From Trichobilharzia szidati (Eukaryota; Platyhelminthes; Trematoda; Strigeidida; Schistosomatidae), in contig OX235273.1 in assembly GCA_944472155.2 (NCBI GenBank), positions 31,159,204-31,223,203 of the forward strand: a DNA stretch of 64,000 nucleotides, in the 5' to 3' direction. The notes beneath the pieces were generated by a model. The model saw nothing but the letters and a program-made list of their open reading frames with translations. It had not been told where the DNA came from and did not search any database. Each line of letters starts with the position of its first letter. Position 1 is the stretch's first letter. Made by a program: the position numbers and the translations under genes. This document shows, piece by piece, positions 48,905 through 61,075 of the stretch.

Positions 48905-50262
48905 AGATCTTAATGTGAAGGGCAAGTTTATGATATCTTTTGATGTATCCTCCTTGTTCACCAATGTACCGTTAATGGAGACAGTGGAATTTTATGTGAG
49001 GGGATTACTACACGAAACATAGACATCGGGATTTCTATATCCACCTTGAAGGAACTTATTTTAAGATGTAAAATGAATGTTCATTTCTTATTCAATAAGG
49101 AATATTACAGGCGAATTAATGGTGTAGCTATGGGTTCACCATTAGGTCCAATCCTAGCTGATTTTTACCTCGCTAAATTAGAGAATGGACCATTGAAAGG
49201 AGTAATTAATGACATGGATTTCTACTGTCGACATATGGGTGATACATTTGTGGTTATGAAAGATGAGAATGACGCAATGAATATCCTTGACAAGTTTAAT
49301 GATGCACATTCAACAATAAAATTTACCGAAGAGAAAGAAAGAAATGACAGTATCTCATTCCTGGACGTCTTCATGGCAAGGAAAGATGATGGCAAACTAA
49401 GAAGGAGTGCGTATAGGAAACCTACAACAACAGGTCAGTACACTCATTTTTTTGAGTTTTTTACCTTTGAAATATAAACGTATCCTGGTAAAGTGTCTGG
49501 TTCATAGAGCTAAGTTAATCTGTTCAGACGACTGCCTCAATGAAGAGCTTAAGATTATGAAAGAATTACTTAGAAAAAATAGTTATCCAGATAAATTTAT
49601 TGAGAAGAATATGAATTCAGCACCAAAGAGGGCCAGTATCGCTACAGTTTCAAAAAAGCCAATGTTCATAAAATTGCAGTTCCTCGGTGACAACATCAGT
49701 GAAACCATAACACAGCGCTTAAAGAATGCAGTTAAAAGAGCTTATTATGCAGCAAAAGTACGTTGTCTCTTCACAACCACCCCTTTTCTATGTTCCAGAA
49801 ATAAGGATAAACTACCTAATTTTGCCTCTTCTACGTGTGTCTACCAGTTTGAATGCAGCTGAGGAACCAGCTACATCGGGCGTACAAATAGGCACTTTCA
49901 TCGTCGTATTTCTGAACATCATCCAGCGTGGTTAAGCAAGTGGCAAACAAGATCTATTCGTAGTTCTATTTTAGCACACTTTGTTGATAGTGAGCATAAG
50001 GTTGAAGCGAATACTGCATTTAAAATTACTTATCGCATTCCGACTAATCTTAACTTTGCTCTACGAGTTCGTCTTCTACAGACAGCTAAAGCAATCGGAA
50101 TCCACCAGAAGAAAGGTAGCCTATGTGTACTGAAGAAATTTGTACAGCCACTTTCCTTACCGTGGCCATCGTTACAAGATTGCATAAACAGAACTACGTC
50201 GCCCCCTGCCCCTAAACCTTTAAAAACTATAAAAATTATAATTGTCCAAATTTTACGAGTTA
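48905..50262 (+). pseudogene. Penelope-like element, RT plus GIY-YIG, broken
   Basis: The frame opens with DLNVKGKFMISFDVSSLFTN, a PLE RT motif A region, at 48905. After a stop at 49019-49021 it continues KELILRCKMNVHFLF, YRRINGVAMGSPLGPILADF (motif B), and FYCRHMGDTFVVM, where motif C should read YxDD, so one catalytic Asp is Gly. ISFLDVFMARKDD and KPTTTGQYTHFF follow. A frameshift at about 49450-49475 leads to KCLVHRAKLICSDD, and on to STCVYQFECS, where a TGA replaces the second Cys of the CxC pair. GTSYIGRTNRHFHRR, ISEHHPAWLSKWQ and LPWPSLQD then complete the GIY-YIG domain. In active PLEs the RT copies the RNA and the nuclease cuts the target. The 5' part of the element is missing. Confidence 0.9.
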
Positions 50263-50540
50263 ATCACGGACTGATATCAGTTATAGAACCATTGAAAACC
50301 AGAGAGTACTGGACAGCTGCTGTTTCCTCCTAGTTTGGGAATCATCAGCAGTATGCACCCACTGGGATTCGATTGGTTTACGAGCTTGCCTTGTAACCGG
50401 AAGGTCCTGGGTTCGAATCCCAGTGGGTGCGTACTGCCGAGGATTCCCAAACTAGGATGAAACAGCAGCTGTCCAGTACTCCCTGGATTTCAGTGGTTCT
50501 CTAACTGATATCAGTCCGTGATTAACTCGTAAAATTTGGA
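50255..50540. mobile_element. Foldback SINE at the palindrome centre
   Basis: The left arm (about 50255-50366) and right arm (about 50412-50535) are reverse complements with several small differences. They are built from the SINE of 32.75-32.95 kb (CAGTACTCCC, GTGGTTCTCTAACTG). The middle holds the tRNA-like head with its B-box GGTTCGAATCCC at 50410. The hammerhead-like strand is changed to CTGCCGAGGA and GATGAAAC, so no ribozyme activity is expected. Confidence 0.85.
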
Positions 50541-51325
50541 CAATTATAATTTTTATAGCTTTTAAAGGTTTAGGGGCAGGGGGCGACGTAGTTCTGTTTA
50601 TGCAATCTTGTAACGATGGCCACGGTAAGGAAAGTGGCTGTACAAATTTCTTCAGTACACATAGGCTACCTCTCTTCTGGTGGATTCCGATTGCTTTAGC
50701 TGTCTGTAGAAGACGAACTCGTAGAGCAAAGTTAAGATTAGTCGGAATGCGATAAGTAATTTTAAATGCAGTATTCGCTTCAACCTTATGCTCACTATCA
50801 ACAAAGTGTGCTAAAATAGAACTACGAATAGATCTTGTTTGCCACTTGCTTAACCACGCTGGATGATGTTCAGAAATACGACGATGAAAGTGCCTATTTG
50901 TACGCCCGATGTAGCTGGTTCCTCAGCTGCATTCAAACTGGTAGACACACGTAGAAGAGGCAAAATTAGGTAGTTTATCCTTATTTCTGGAACATAGAAA
51001 AGGGGTGGTTGTGAAGAGACAACGTACTTTTGCTGCATAATAAGCTCTTTTAACTGCATTCTTTAAGCGCTGTGTTATGGTTTCACTGATGTTGTCACCG
51101 AGGAACTGCAATTTTATGAACATTGGCTTTTTTGAAACTGTAGCGATACTGGCCCTCTTTGGTGCTGAATTCATATTCTTCTCAATAAATTTATCTGGAT
51201 AACTATTTTTTCTAAGTAATTCTTTCATAATCTTAAGCTCTTCATTGAGGCAGTCGTCTGAACAGATTAACTTAGCTCTATGAACCAGACACTTTACCAG
51301 GTTACGTTTATATTTCAAAGGTACA
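50525..51325 (-). pseudogene. PLE linker and GIY-YIG, inverted copy
   Basis: Minus strand: KCLVHRAKLICSDD through STCVYQFECS, the same TGA as in the plus-strand copy, then GTSYIGRTNRHFHRR and the C-terminal end. The protein agrees with that of 49.48-50.24 kb apart from one or two residues. Upstream of KYKRN the sequence is unrelated to the RT, so this arm is truncated. The shared TGA shows that both arms descend from a single copy that already carried it. Confidence 0.88.
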
Positions 51326-51689
51326 AAACTTCCTTACAAGCCAAACAATACAAAATTTTCCAAATTATATTTTTTTTATTTTGACCACTTCATCTGTAAT
51401 TACGTGTTATTCTTGTAAAATTAATGTATTCTATACATTTCGACCTATGAAATTTGTATTGATTTTCTTTGTTAATTATCAACCCGTTGACATTTTGATA
51501 AGGTTTTATTATTGTTAACAAACATATCACCACTTGTTTGGTAAAGTGTTGTGTATTGTAAAAATGCAATATATATTAGAGTAGAGCCAGAGAAGTGGAT
51601 CTAATTGAAACGTAAACTTTACTTCGCTCAGTGGTTCTGTTATCTAAATGTCTAAATGGGAAACTTATTGCATTAAAAATATCACGGCT

Positions 51690-52981
51690 GAGTTCGACTC
51701 CAATTATCTCGCTGATTGAATCGTTTTGGAATGAGGAGTCAAAAATTGTTTATGTGTGTCAACTGGTAGAGTTATACACAGTGTCATCAAATGACACAGG
51801 AAATATTCTGAGAGCGACTGGAACGTGTGAATTCCTGATAATCAATTGCCACACAAGATAGCCCTGTCGTTTACGAGAGGCTGTTTGCTCTACACTTCAC
51901 TCACAGAAGATGTGACAGTTCCACGGAGAGGCGTCACACACACTAGACAAGCAAATCATCACAATCCACACTCCGAACAACATCAATTGAAGCTGAGAGC
52001 ACCAACGAGACATGTCACCTTGATCGTCACCTGTTCGTGCAGAATCAACTTGAACTCCCACAACTGTCATCTCCACTATCCTCAACAGTCGTGTGAATTG
52101 ATCATGATTATGTTTGCTTGCAATGAAGGAATTGTTTGTTTTTGGGACTAATCGTTTTATCTCTCTTTTAAACTTATACTCAATTCGCCACAGTTTTATT
52201 TATGCTGTATCTATTTTGACATACATTTAACGTGGTATATCATTTGTACTTTCACAGATGAATACCTGTTGCTTTCAGGTATAGCTATCCATTTGGTTTT
52301 TACCATAAATTCAAAACAACCTACGATTCACTCCATTAATCTATATATACTTATTTGGTCATTTTTTGGGTATCACATATGCACACAATCTTGTGTCACA
52401 AAATAAGTCATCTGCAACCTACTAAGAATTATGTGGTAATCCAGCATGATGTGAAGACAGGATAATCATAAGATGAAGAGACATTTTCAGAGAGACTTCA
52501 TCGGTTCGTAAGATCGATATGGTGTAGATGAAGATCCTTTAGTGAAAATTCGAAGTAAATATTGGTTTCACATTGGTTTGCAGTCAGTCAGAAAATACGT
52601 ATTCTCTAATATAATATGAATCGAGAAACTCTTTTAGCAGACTAAATTATTCGTTTGCAAATGTCATCAAAATTCTAAATACAGAATTTCGAAAAATGTT
52701 GGAAAACAAGAAAAATAAATTATTCGAGATATTATTTAATTCTCATAAACTCCTGCCGATTTGAATATAAGCATAACCATGAAAACTTACGCCCTGACCA
52801 GCCTACCATAAAAATAATTGAAATAATATTTATTAGCATACAAATGGAACAGATGAATCACCTAGGTATAAACAAAATATGCATTGAGAAATAATAACGA
52901 TATGCTTGTATAAGATCTCCACAAATAATTAATTTATTAAGGATATCTCACTAATATTCACCGAATAATAAAACAGTTCAA
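51690..52981 (+). repeat. Array unit U2
   Basis: Core at about 51756-52135, hairpin at 51781-51797. The linker (TTGGGACTAATCGTTTTATC, CAGGTATAGCTATCC, CCTGACCAGCC) is of a type shared only with U3. U2 and U3 differ by only a handful of bases over 1289, so they arose by a recent duplication or have been converted. Confidence 0.9.
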
Positions 52982-54270
52982 TTCGCCTCTGATTAATTAG
53001 CTGGTTGAGTCGTTTCGGAGTGAGGAGTCAAAAATTGTTTATGTGTGTCAACTGGTAGAGTTATACACAGTGTCATCAAATGACACAGGAAATATTCTGA
53101 GAGCGACTGGAAAGTGTGAATTCCTGATAATCAATTGCCACACAAGATAGCCCTGTCGTTTACGAGAGGCTGTTTGCTCTACACTTCACTCACAGAAGAT
53201 GTGACAGTTCCACGGAGAGGCGTCACACACACTCGACAAGCAAATCATCACAATCCACACTCCGAACAACATCAATTGAAGCTGAGAGCACCAACGAGAC
53301 ATGTCACCTTGATCGTCACCTGTTCGTGCAGAATCAACTTGAACTCCCACAACTGTCATCTCCACTATCCTCAACAGTCGTGTGAATTGATCATGATTAT
53401 GTTTGCTTGCAATGAAGGAATTGTTTGTTTTTGGGACTAATCGTTTTATCTCTCTTTTAAACTTATACTCAATTCGCCACAGTTTTATTTATGCTGTATC
53501 TATTTTGACATACATTTAACGTGGTATATCATTTGTACTTTCACAGATGAATACCTGTTGCTTTCAGGTATAGCTATCCATTTGGTTTATACCATAAATT
53601 CAAAACAACCTACGATTCACTCCATTAATCTATATATACTTATTTGGTCATTTTTTGGGTATCACATATGCACACAATCTTGTGTCACAAAATAAGTCAT
53701 CTGCAACCTACTAAGAATTATGTGGTAATCCAGGATGATGTGAAGACAGGATAATCATAAGATGAAGAGACATTTTCAGAGAGACTTCATCGGTTCGTAA
53801 GATCGATATGGTGTAGATGAAGATCCTTTAGTGAAAATTCGAAGTAAATATTGGTTTCACATTGGTTTGCAGTCAGTCGGAAAATACGTATTCTCTAATA
53901 TAATATGAATCGAGAAACTCTTTTAGCAGACTAAATTATTCGTTTGCAAATGTCATCAAAATTCTAAATACAGAATTTCGAAAAATGTTGGAAAACAAGA
54001 AAAATAAATTATTCGAGATATTATTTAATTCTCATAAACTCCTGCCGATTTGAATATAAGCATAACCATGAAAACTTACGCCCTGACCAGCCTACCATAA
54101 AAATAATTGAAATAATATTTATTAGCATACAAATGGAACAGATGAATCACCTAGGTATAAACAAAATATGCATTGAGAAATAATAACGATATGCTTGTAA
54201 AAGATCTCCACAAATAATTTATTTATTAAGGATATCTCACTAATATTCACCGAATAATAAAACAGTTCAA
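52982..54270 (+). repeat. Array unit U3
   Basis: Core at about 53046-53425. Linker as in U2; the differences noticed include CCAGCATG/CCAGGATG and CAGTCAG/CAGTCGG. Confidence 0.9.
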
Positions 54271-55545
54271 TTCGCCTCTGATTAATTAGCTGGTTGAGTC
54301 GTTTCGGAGTGAGGAGTCAAAAATTGTTTATGTGTGTCAACTGGTAGAGTTATACACAGTGTCATCAAATGACACAGGAAATATTCTGAGAGCGACTGGA
54401 AAGTGTGAATTCCTGATAATCAATTGCCACACAAGATAGCCCTGTCGTTTACGAGAGGCTGTTTGCTCTACACTTCACTCACAGAAGATGTGACAGTTCC
54501 ACGGAGAGGCGTCACACACACTAGACAAGCAAATCATCACAATCCACACTCCGAACAACATCAATTGAAGCTGAGAGCACCAACGAGACATGTCACCTTG
54601 ATCGTCACCTGTTCGCGCTGAATCAACTTGAACTCTCACAACTGTCATTTCCACTATCCTCAACAGTCGTGTGAATTGATCATGATTATGTTTGCTTGCA
54701 ATGAAGGTATTATTTGCGTGTGAGACTTTTAGCGTATTCTCACTTCACTTCAATATCATTTACATTATGATACTGGACACAAGTTGATTCATTCTTGTGA
54801 TCAAAGGATTTCTGAAAATGTCCCATGAGTTCTCTTTAAATTTCACTCACCTTCCGCTTCATTTCATAAATATAAAAGAACGTGCATTTGGTTACATTAA
54901 ACTCATTATGTGAAAGTAGTTATTGGCAGGGTATCAGAATCGCTAATTATTAAAGATCACAAAGTCAACAATTGAAATCTAGTATGTTTTATGTGCTACT
55001 ACATATTGATGTGAAGATAGCATAATAATAAAATCGGGATATGCATTGAGAGAGATTTCATGAGCTCATTAAGGCATGTTTGTCTAGATGGAGATACGTC
55101 AGTGATATTTTTCAGTAATTATCAGTTCAACAATGGTTTGCTGTCAGTCCATAAATGCATCTTCCCTCGGTAGCATCAATCTTAGTACGTCATTCCTGTG
55201 AAATGAAACAAATGTTGTTCAAAATACATCATGATTGATATTCTCAAAGTTTATGGGAATAATTCATGGAGAATAAGTGTACAGTTTCGAAGGCGATCAA
55301 AAATATATTAACAAATGAACAATGAATTCTACTATTTAACAGTTAACCATACCCTTTCTGAATCCTGCATAAATGCAAATTAAGAGAATAAGTGAACAAA
55401 CAAGTTTCATAACCAGTGACGGCATATCTCATGACATAATGATATAAGCCATGATTTGATATGTCAATGGTCCAACGGCCACTCTACAATTCAATTCATT
55501 GGTAAACACATCTCACTCAAATTCACATCAAAATATCACGGTTGA
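54271..55545 (+). repeat. Array unit U4
   Basis: The first 440 bases follow U3, with CGCGCTGAATC in place of CGTGCAGAATC. From about 54715 the linker switches to the U1/U6 type (GATACTGGACACAAGTTGAT, CGCTAATTATTAAAGATCAC). The switch within one unit shows mosaic exchange. Confidence 0.88.
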
Positions 55546-57540
55546 GTTCGCCTCTGATTACCTAGCTGGTTGAATCGTTTTGGAGTGAGGAGTCAAAAAT
55601 TGTTTATGTGTGTCAACTGGTAGAGTTATACACAGTGTCATCAAATGACACAGGAAATATTCTGAGAGCGACTGGAAAGTGTGAATTCCTGATAATCAAT
55701 TGCCACACACGATAGGCCTTTCGTTTACGAGAGACTGTTTGCTCTACACTTCACTCACAGAAGATGTGACAGTTCCACGGAGAGACGTCACACACACTCG
55801 ACAAGCAAATCATCACAATCCACACTCCGAACAACATCAATTGAAGCTGAGAGCACCAACGAGACATGTCACCTTGATCATCACCTGTTCGTGCAGAATC
55901 AACTGAACTCTCACAACTGTCATCTCCACTATCCTCAACAGTCGTGTGAATTGATCATGATTATGTTTGCTTGCAATGAAGTAATTGTTTCTGGGTTTAA
56001 TAGCATTTCCGGGCGTGAAGGCGTTGTTTCTCTCCATTTCCATATATTCTGTTTTCTGATAATGTCGTTAAGTTAATTGGTTCTTTTTTTGTTTTAATTG
56101 CTTATTATTTTCCATGAATATTTTATTGATTTAACTTACCTCTGGCTGCATCGTGTTGCACGTAAACAAATTCAAATATCGTTGTTTTACCCGTATTGTT
56201 CGAAATTATGTTTGATCGAGTTTAATTCACTCCTTAGAATTTTATATTACAAATTAAATAAGTTGCAACCAACTAAGAATAATGTGGTAGATCAGATTGT
56301 TCTGAAAAATGGATAATAATAAGCTGAAGATACATATTCGTGTATACTTCGTCGGCTCATGAATGCGAGTTAGTGTAAATGAAGGTAGTCCTCTGATAAT
56401 TCTTGGTAATTTTCGTTTCGAGGAATTTTTCTCTTTGTTGGATACTTATTTTCTTTTGATATTTTGATATTTATTGTACTTGATATTTTGTTTTTTCCTT
56501 ATTTTTTTCTTTTTGTTACCTAATATATCCAATTCTATCAACTTTTTTCTCTTCTCTTCATTTTGTTTTACTTTTAGTCGCTTCATTTCTGCGTGTCCTC
56601 TAATTTTGAAACGTAAGATTTTTATTTTTCATGTCGTTGTTCCAATGCGTTTGATGCACTTTTGCTTGGATGAATTGCACATAAATTTTTTTTACGTCAG
56701 TTAACAATATTGCAGAAGGACTAGCCGACATCTTCGACGTGTATTTTTAACTAACATTGGACCTCCTCTACTTCGCTCTCAACACTTCCGACTTGAAAAC
56801 ACGCAATTGCGTACGTTTATACAGCAAGGCCCTAGGGGGGACCAGAATAATATCCATATGTTCTTGGCAAGGATTTGATTTTTCACAGAATATCATCTTA
56901 TGCTGTCATCGTTTATAGGACGATTAGTTTGTCATGATAATTGATGACCCCTGGGGTACAGAAGTTTGATTGTATTACCCAATACTCGCCAGTGATAGTG
57001 GCCAAACTTCTAGCTGTCTCATGAATTGACATAAGTAAGAAATAGTGGACAACTGGACAAAGCCACAGAGGTTTACTGTCATACGATATCGCCTTTTAAC
57101 CGGAATCTCCTCATATGCAAACAAGCACGAAAAGTTGGCATTGTATTGAAATGTTGTGCGATAATTCTCAAAACAATTCCAAGAAAAAATGAAATGATTT
57201 GAACACTAAAACATCTGCAAACAAGTTTTTCCGAAATATAAGAACTTGAGAATGAAACAGCATATACTGAACATAAACAGAGAAAACAAAAGAAAAAAGC
57301 CATATAGGTATAACAAATAAATATGAATCCATACAGTTTCGTGCTTCTATAAAAGTAAAATATTGAAAGTATTAGGCTAATTGGACTCAGTAAAAAATGA
57401 GGCGCCAAGATATCCCCATAATTCAGAAAAAGATGAATAAAACAATCGGAGAAATAATATAAAAAACAGATAATTATCTTCAATATATGATGATATATCA
57501 CACAAATAAAGCATACGGAAATTGAACACCGATTGATAAC
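55546..57540 (+). repeat. Array unit U5 with a long, different linker
   Basis: Core at about 55611-55985. From about 55990 the linker is unlike that of U1-U4 for several hundred bases, though 56290-56400 (TGGATAATAATAAGCTGAAG, CTTCGTCGGCTCATGAA) matches 52.46-52.56 kb. A T-rich tract lies at 56.47-56.6 kb. The minus-strand frame at 57079-57501 is hydrophobic and Phe/Tyr/Ile-rich, as expected from AT-rich DNA. The unit is broken by the RTE at about 57.54 kb. Confidence 0.75.
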
Positions 57541-58092
57541 ACAGTGACAGGTGACCTTGAGGCGCTTTATGATTAATGCGCTACATTCACATAGCTACAT
57601 AAAACTCTTGTTTCTGTGGAATTTCTTGCCAAGAAGCTGTGGAATATATTGTAATTATTTGCCTTTCGAACACTGTATCTGTGGATATAATCTTGTCAAC
57701 CGATAATAACTATAACTATCTGCTTGACATTCTGTGACTGTCTAACACTAACTAATATATATAATTGTATATATTGATGGATTTACATGTCCACTTTGGC
57801 TGAAGTCTGTGAGTCTATGATTTTGGTATCATTTTTGTTAACTGTATCTGACTGTGATACTACTGCTAGGGTTTTTTATTGTTGTTGTCACTTGTTGCCC
57901 TTCCTGTTGTGAATTATTTTCCTTTTGCTGGTGTTGTTCTGACTGCTTTATTCCTTGTTTTCCAGGTTTTAAGGGGAGCTACCCACAAGGTCACTTCTCT
58001 GTAAACTATATTTTAATGTAACAACCCCTTTCTCAGGCGTGAGGCTAGCAACTCCACACTGTAAACAAAGTTGCTACAGAAACTTCAGCACG

Positions 58093-58940
58093 ATGAATCT
58101 CCTTGCGCCAAAAGAAAAAGTCTGCGTGGGGACATGGAACGTCCGCACCATGTACGAGATTGGCAAAGCTGCCCAGATCACAAACGAGATGAAAAGATAC
58201 GGAATTCAAGTACTGGGAATATGTGAAAGCAGATGGAACGGGGATGGACTCACCAAATTGTCAACAGGAGAGTCAGTGATCTACTCCAGTCACCCAGAAG
58301 ACAACCACATGCACACCGAGGGCGTGGCTATCATGATGTGACCAACGGCAACGAAGGCCCTCATGCAATGGGAGGCGATCTCGACCAGGATAATGACCGC
58401 CAGATTCAATTCCAAAGGAAGGAAAGTGTCAGTTATACAATGCTATGCACCCACAAACAACGCAGATCTCAAGAAGAAAGAAGAGATTTACAGACAACTA
58501 CAGGCAACAATGGACAACACTCTAGTTGGTGACATTAAAATACTAATGGGAGACATGAACGCCAAACTGGGACCAGACAACACAGGAAGGGAACTCATCA
58601 TGGGTAGAGAAGCTCTCGGAGAAATGAATGAAAACGGAGAACTCTTCGCCGACTTCTGCGCCTTCAATGAACTAGTAATTGGTGGTAGCGTATATAAACA
58701 CAAAGATATCCACAAGGCTACATGGGTGTCACCAGATGGGCGAACCAAAAACCAAATCGACTTCATCTCAATGCTGCTCAAGGAAGTGGAGGTGCAGCCT
58801 ACTGGACACGAAAGTAAGAAGAGGAGCAGACGTTGGCTCAGACCACTACCTCATACAAGGGACAATCCAAATCAAATTAAAAGCTTTCAAAGAAGCAGGA
58901 GCTGCAGATAGACCACAAGCCAAGTTCAATACTCAATGAC
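58093..58940 (+). pseudogene. RTE endonuclease domain
   Basis: The ATG at 58093 (MNLLAPKEKVCVGTWNVRT) is the likeliest start, as the longer frame upstream opens with GTG. GTWNVRTMYE holds the first catalytic Asn and LGICESRWNG the metal-binding Glu. A TGA at 58339-58341 follows GVAIMM, and the same frame goes on with ALMQWEAIST, VIQCYAPTNN and ILMGDMNAKLG (58543-58575, the metal-binding Asp/Asn pair), then NQIDFIS at about 58755. A frameshift at about 58775 moves the end, DVGSDHYLIQGTI with the catalytic Asp-His, to another frame ending at 58939. All landmarks of an apurinic-like endonuclease are present in order. In live elements this enzyme nicks the chromosome for target-primed copying. 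Confidence 0.88.
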
Positions 58941-60290
58941 TGAAGGACCAGGATACAAAGGACTTTTTCACTGCAAGCATGAGGGAAAAAGCCGAGACAC
59001 AGATCAACACTAGCGAAGAGATCAACGTTGAGAAGTACTGGGACAACCTGAAAGCGGTGGGGAGTCAAACCTGCATGGAAATTCTGGGCAGAAAGAAGAG
59101 ACAGGACAAAAAGTGGCTCATACGGACACTTGGGGACTAATAGAAGAGAGAAGAATGGTGAAACAAAAGATTATCCAGTGCACCGACGAGCAACAAAAAC
59201 AGGAGTTGAATGCAAGCTACAATACACTGAACAAAAGAGTAAAGAAGAGTATCAGTGAAGACAAAAGAAATATTATGAAGCCATGGCAAGTGAAGCAGAG
59301 CAAGCTGCAGGCGAAGGAGACCCCGCAACACTCTAACAAACAACTAGGTACCTATCGGGCAAAAGTTCGACACAAATTAGGCCAGTGAAAGATGTCAATG
59401 GAAAGTCCATCACCAAAGAAGTGGAGCAAAGTAAACACTGGGCTGAACACTTCAAAATACTTCTAAATCGACCGCCACCTACAACGCGATCAACAATACC
59501 AACAACGGAAGCAGAATTACCAGTGAACATCAACCCCTCGACGAAATCAGAAGTCCTGAAGGCAATCAAGATGCTAAAAGCTGAAAAAGCAGCAGGACCA
59601 GATGGAATCCCAGCAGAAGCATTGAAAATGGATCCAGAGACAACAGCGGACTTGATGACGCCACTACTGGAGAAGGTGTGGAAAGAAGGCAAGGTACCCG
59701 AGGATTGGAAGAAAGGATACTTATTCAAACTACCAAAGAAAGGAGACTTAAGTCAATGCAAGAACTGGCGCGGAATTATGCTCCTGTCCATCGCAAGCAA
59801 AATACTAAGCCGCATCATCCTGGAGAGAATCAAACAAGCCCTGGATGAAAACCTTCGACCGGAACAGGCTGAATTCAGGAGAAACAAGTCATGTAATGAT
59901 CAAATCGCCACACTACGGAAGATCATTGAACAAAGCTTGGAATGGCAGTCACCTCTCTATCTCAACTTCATCGACTTTGAAAAGGCCTTCGACAGATCGA
60001 TGAAGTGATTTGGCAACTACTTCGCTACTACGGGTGCAACCGACAATTATACATCTCATCCATCAGTTGTACGACAATGCTGCATATCAAGTAATCCACA
60101 ACAGGAAACTTACGGAATCCTTCGAAGTGAAGACGGGAGTAAGACAAGGCTGCCTACTATCGCCAATGATTTTCCTGATTGCGGTAGATTGGATAATGCG
60201 ACAGACAGCGGGCAATGAGGAAACAGGCATTAAATGGACACACACAAAAACTTGGAGGATCTGGACTTCGCCGATGATATATGTCTGATT
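58941..60290 (+). pseudogene. RTE linker and reverse transcriptase
   Basis: The linker (NVEKYWDNLKAV, ILGRKKRQDKKW; then 59113-59388) is broken by frameshifts. The RT frame at 59385-60008 has AAGPDGIPAEAL, PKKGDLSQCKNWRGIMLLS, NLRPEQAEFRRNKSC and motif A, NFIDFEKAFD, at about 59965-59994. There, bases are missing and the frame ends at 60006-60008. In the next frame, motif B GVRQGCLLSP is at 60136-60165 and FLIAVDWIMRQ follows. Motif C, DLDFADDICLIS (60257-60292), is intact but in yet another frame. The catalytic Asp residues are all present, so the damage is by frame changes only. Confidence 0.9.
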
Positions 60291-61075
60291 TCCCACAAAC
60301 TGGTAGATATGCAAGTGAAAAGCAACAAGTTGGCGATAGAAAAAGCATCAAAGATGTGAAGGACTTCAGGTAAACATAGATAAAACAGAGGCGATGAAGA
60401 TTCCTGGCCAACACCAACAGCAACAACAACAACAGACAACAATCAGCAAAAATGGAAGAAACTTGAAAGAAACAACCTCCTTTACCTACCTGTGAAGCGT
60501 CGTTTCAACTACAGGCGGAACTGACGAGGATATCAAAGCAAGGATCGGGAAAGCAAGACAAGCTTCCAATACTCTCAAATCTGTGTAGAGGTTGACAGCA
60601 CTCAACATGAAAAATAAGATCTGGATTTTCAACTCCAATGTGAAGTCAGTGCTACTATACGGATCAGAGACTTGGCGCGTCATAAAGAGCACATCAAACA
60701 AACTACAGACCTTCATTACCAGCTGTCTTCGCTCAATACTCAAGATCAGATGGCCAGAAAAGATCGGCAACAGGAATCTCTGGGAGCAAACCAACCAGAA
60801 GCCGATTGTGCAACAAATAGGCAGGAAGAAATGGAAATGGATTGGCCATACTCTTAGGAAACGATCAAGTGACATCACTGGACAAGCCATTGCTCGAGTA
60901 GAACCCGAAAATGAAGCTGCGAGTAAGTAGTCCAAGGGTCACTGGGAGGAGGTCATTTTAAGAGTAGATCGAAGCATGTGGGCAGACTTGGATCCAGGTG
61001 AAAAAATGGCAGAGAACCAACATCAATGGAGAAGCGTGGCTGTAAATTTTTGTTACTCTAGCGATTTCAGGTTAT
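60291..61075 (+). pseudogene. RTE C-terminal region and 3' end
   Basis: After motif C come a CAACAACAACAACAACAG tract (about 60415-60440), then the 60592-60930 frame: SVLLYGSETWRVIKSTSN, LQTFITSCLRSILKIRWPEK, KKWKWIGHTLRKRSSDITGQ, and an early end at EAASK. The copy at 17.9 kb continues with GKRRVGRPR at this point, so a deletion has shifted the frame here. The function of this region is not well known; it is conserved in RTE elements of many invertebrates. Confidence 0.85.

Larger units (their letters stand above)
48410..51625. repeat. Large PLE palindrome centred on a foldback SINE
   Basis: From left to right: a PLE 3' end on the minus strand (48410-48900), a PLE body on the plus strand (48905-50262), a foldback SINE (50255-50540), a PLE body part on the minus strand (50525-51325), and a PLE 3' end on the plus strand (51355-51625). 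The outer parts are reverse complements of each other, as are the inner parts. The right arm lacks the reverse-transcriptase part that the left arm has. All PLE pieces belong to the family also found at 26.3-27.4 kb. Confidence 0.88.

Noticed and set aside
57079..57501. Minus-strand frame of 140 codons, hydrophobic.
   Set aside because: Low-complexity Phe/Ile/Tyr/Cys composition in AT-rich array linker; no domain and no relative in other units.
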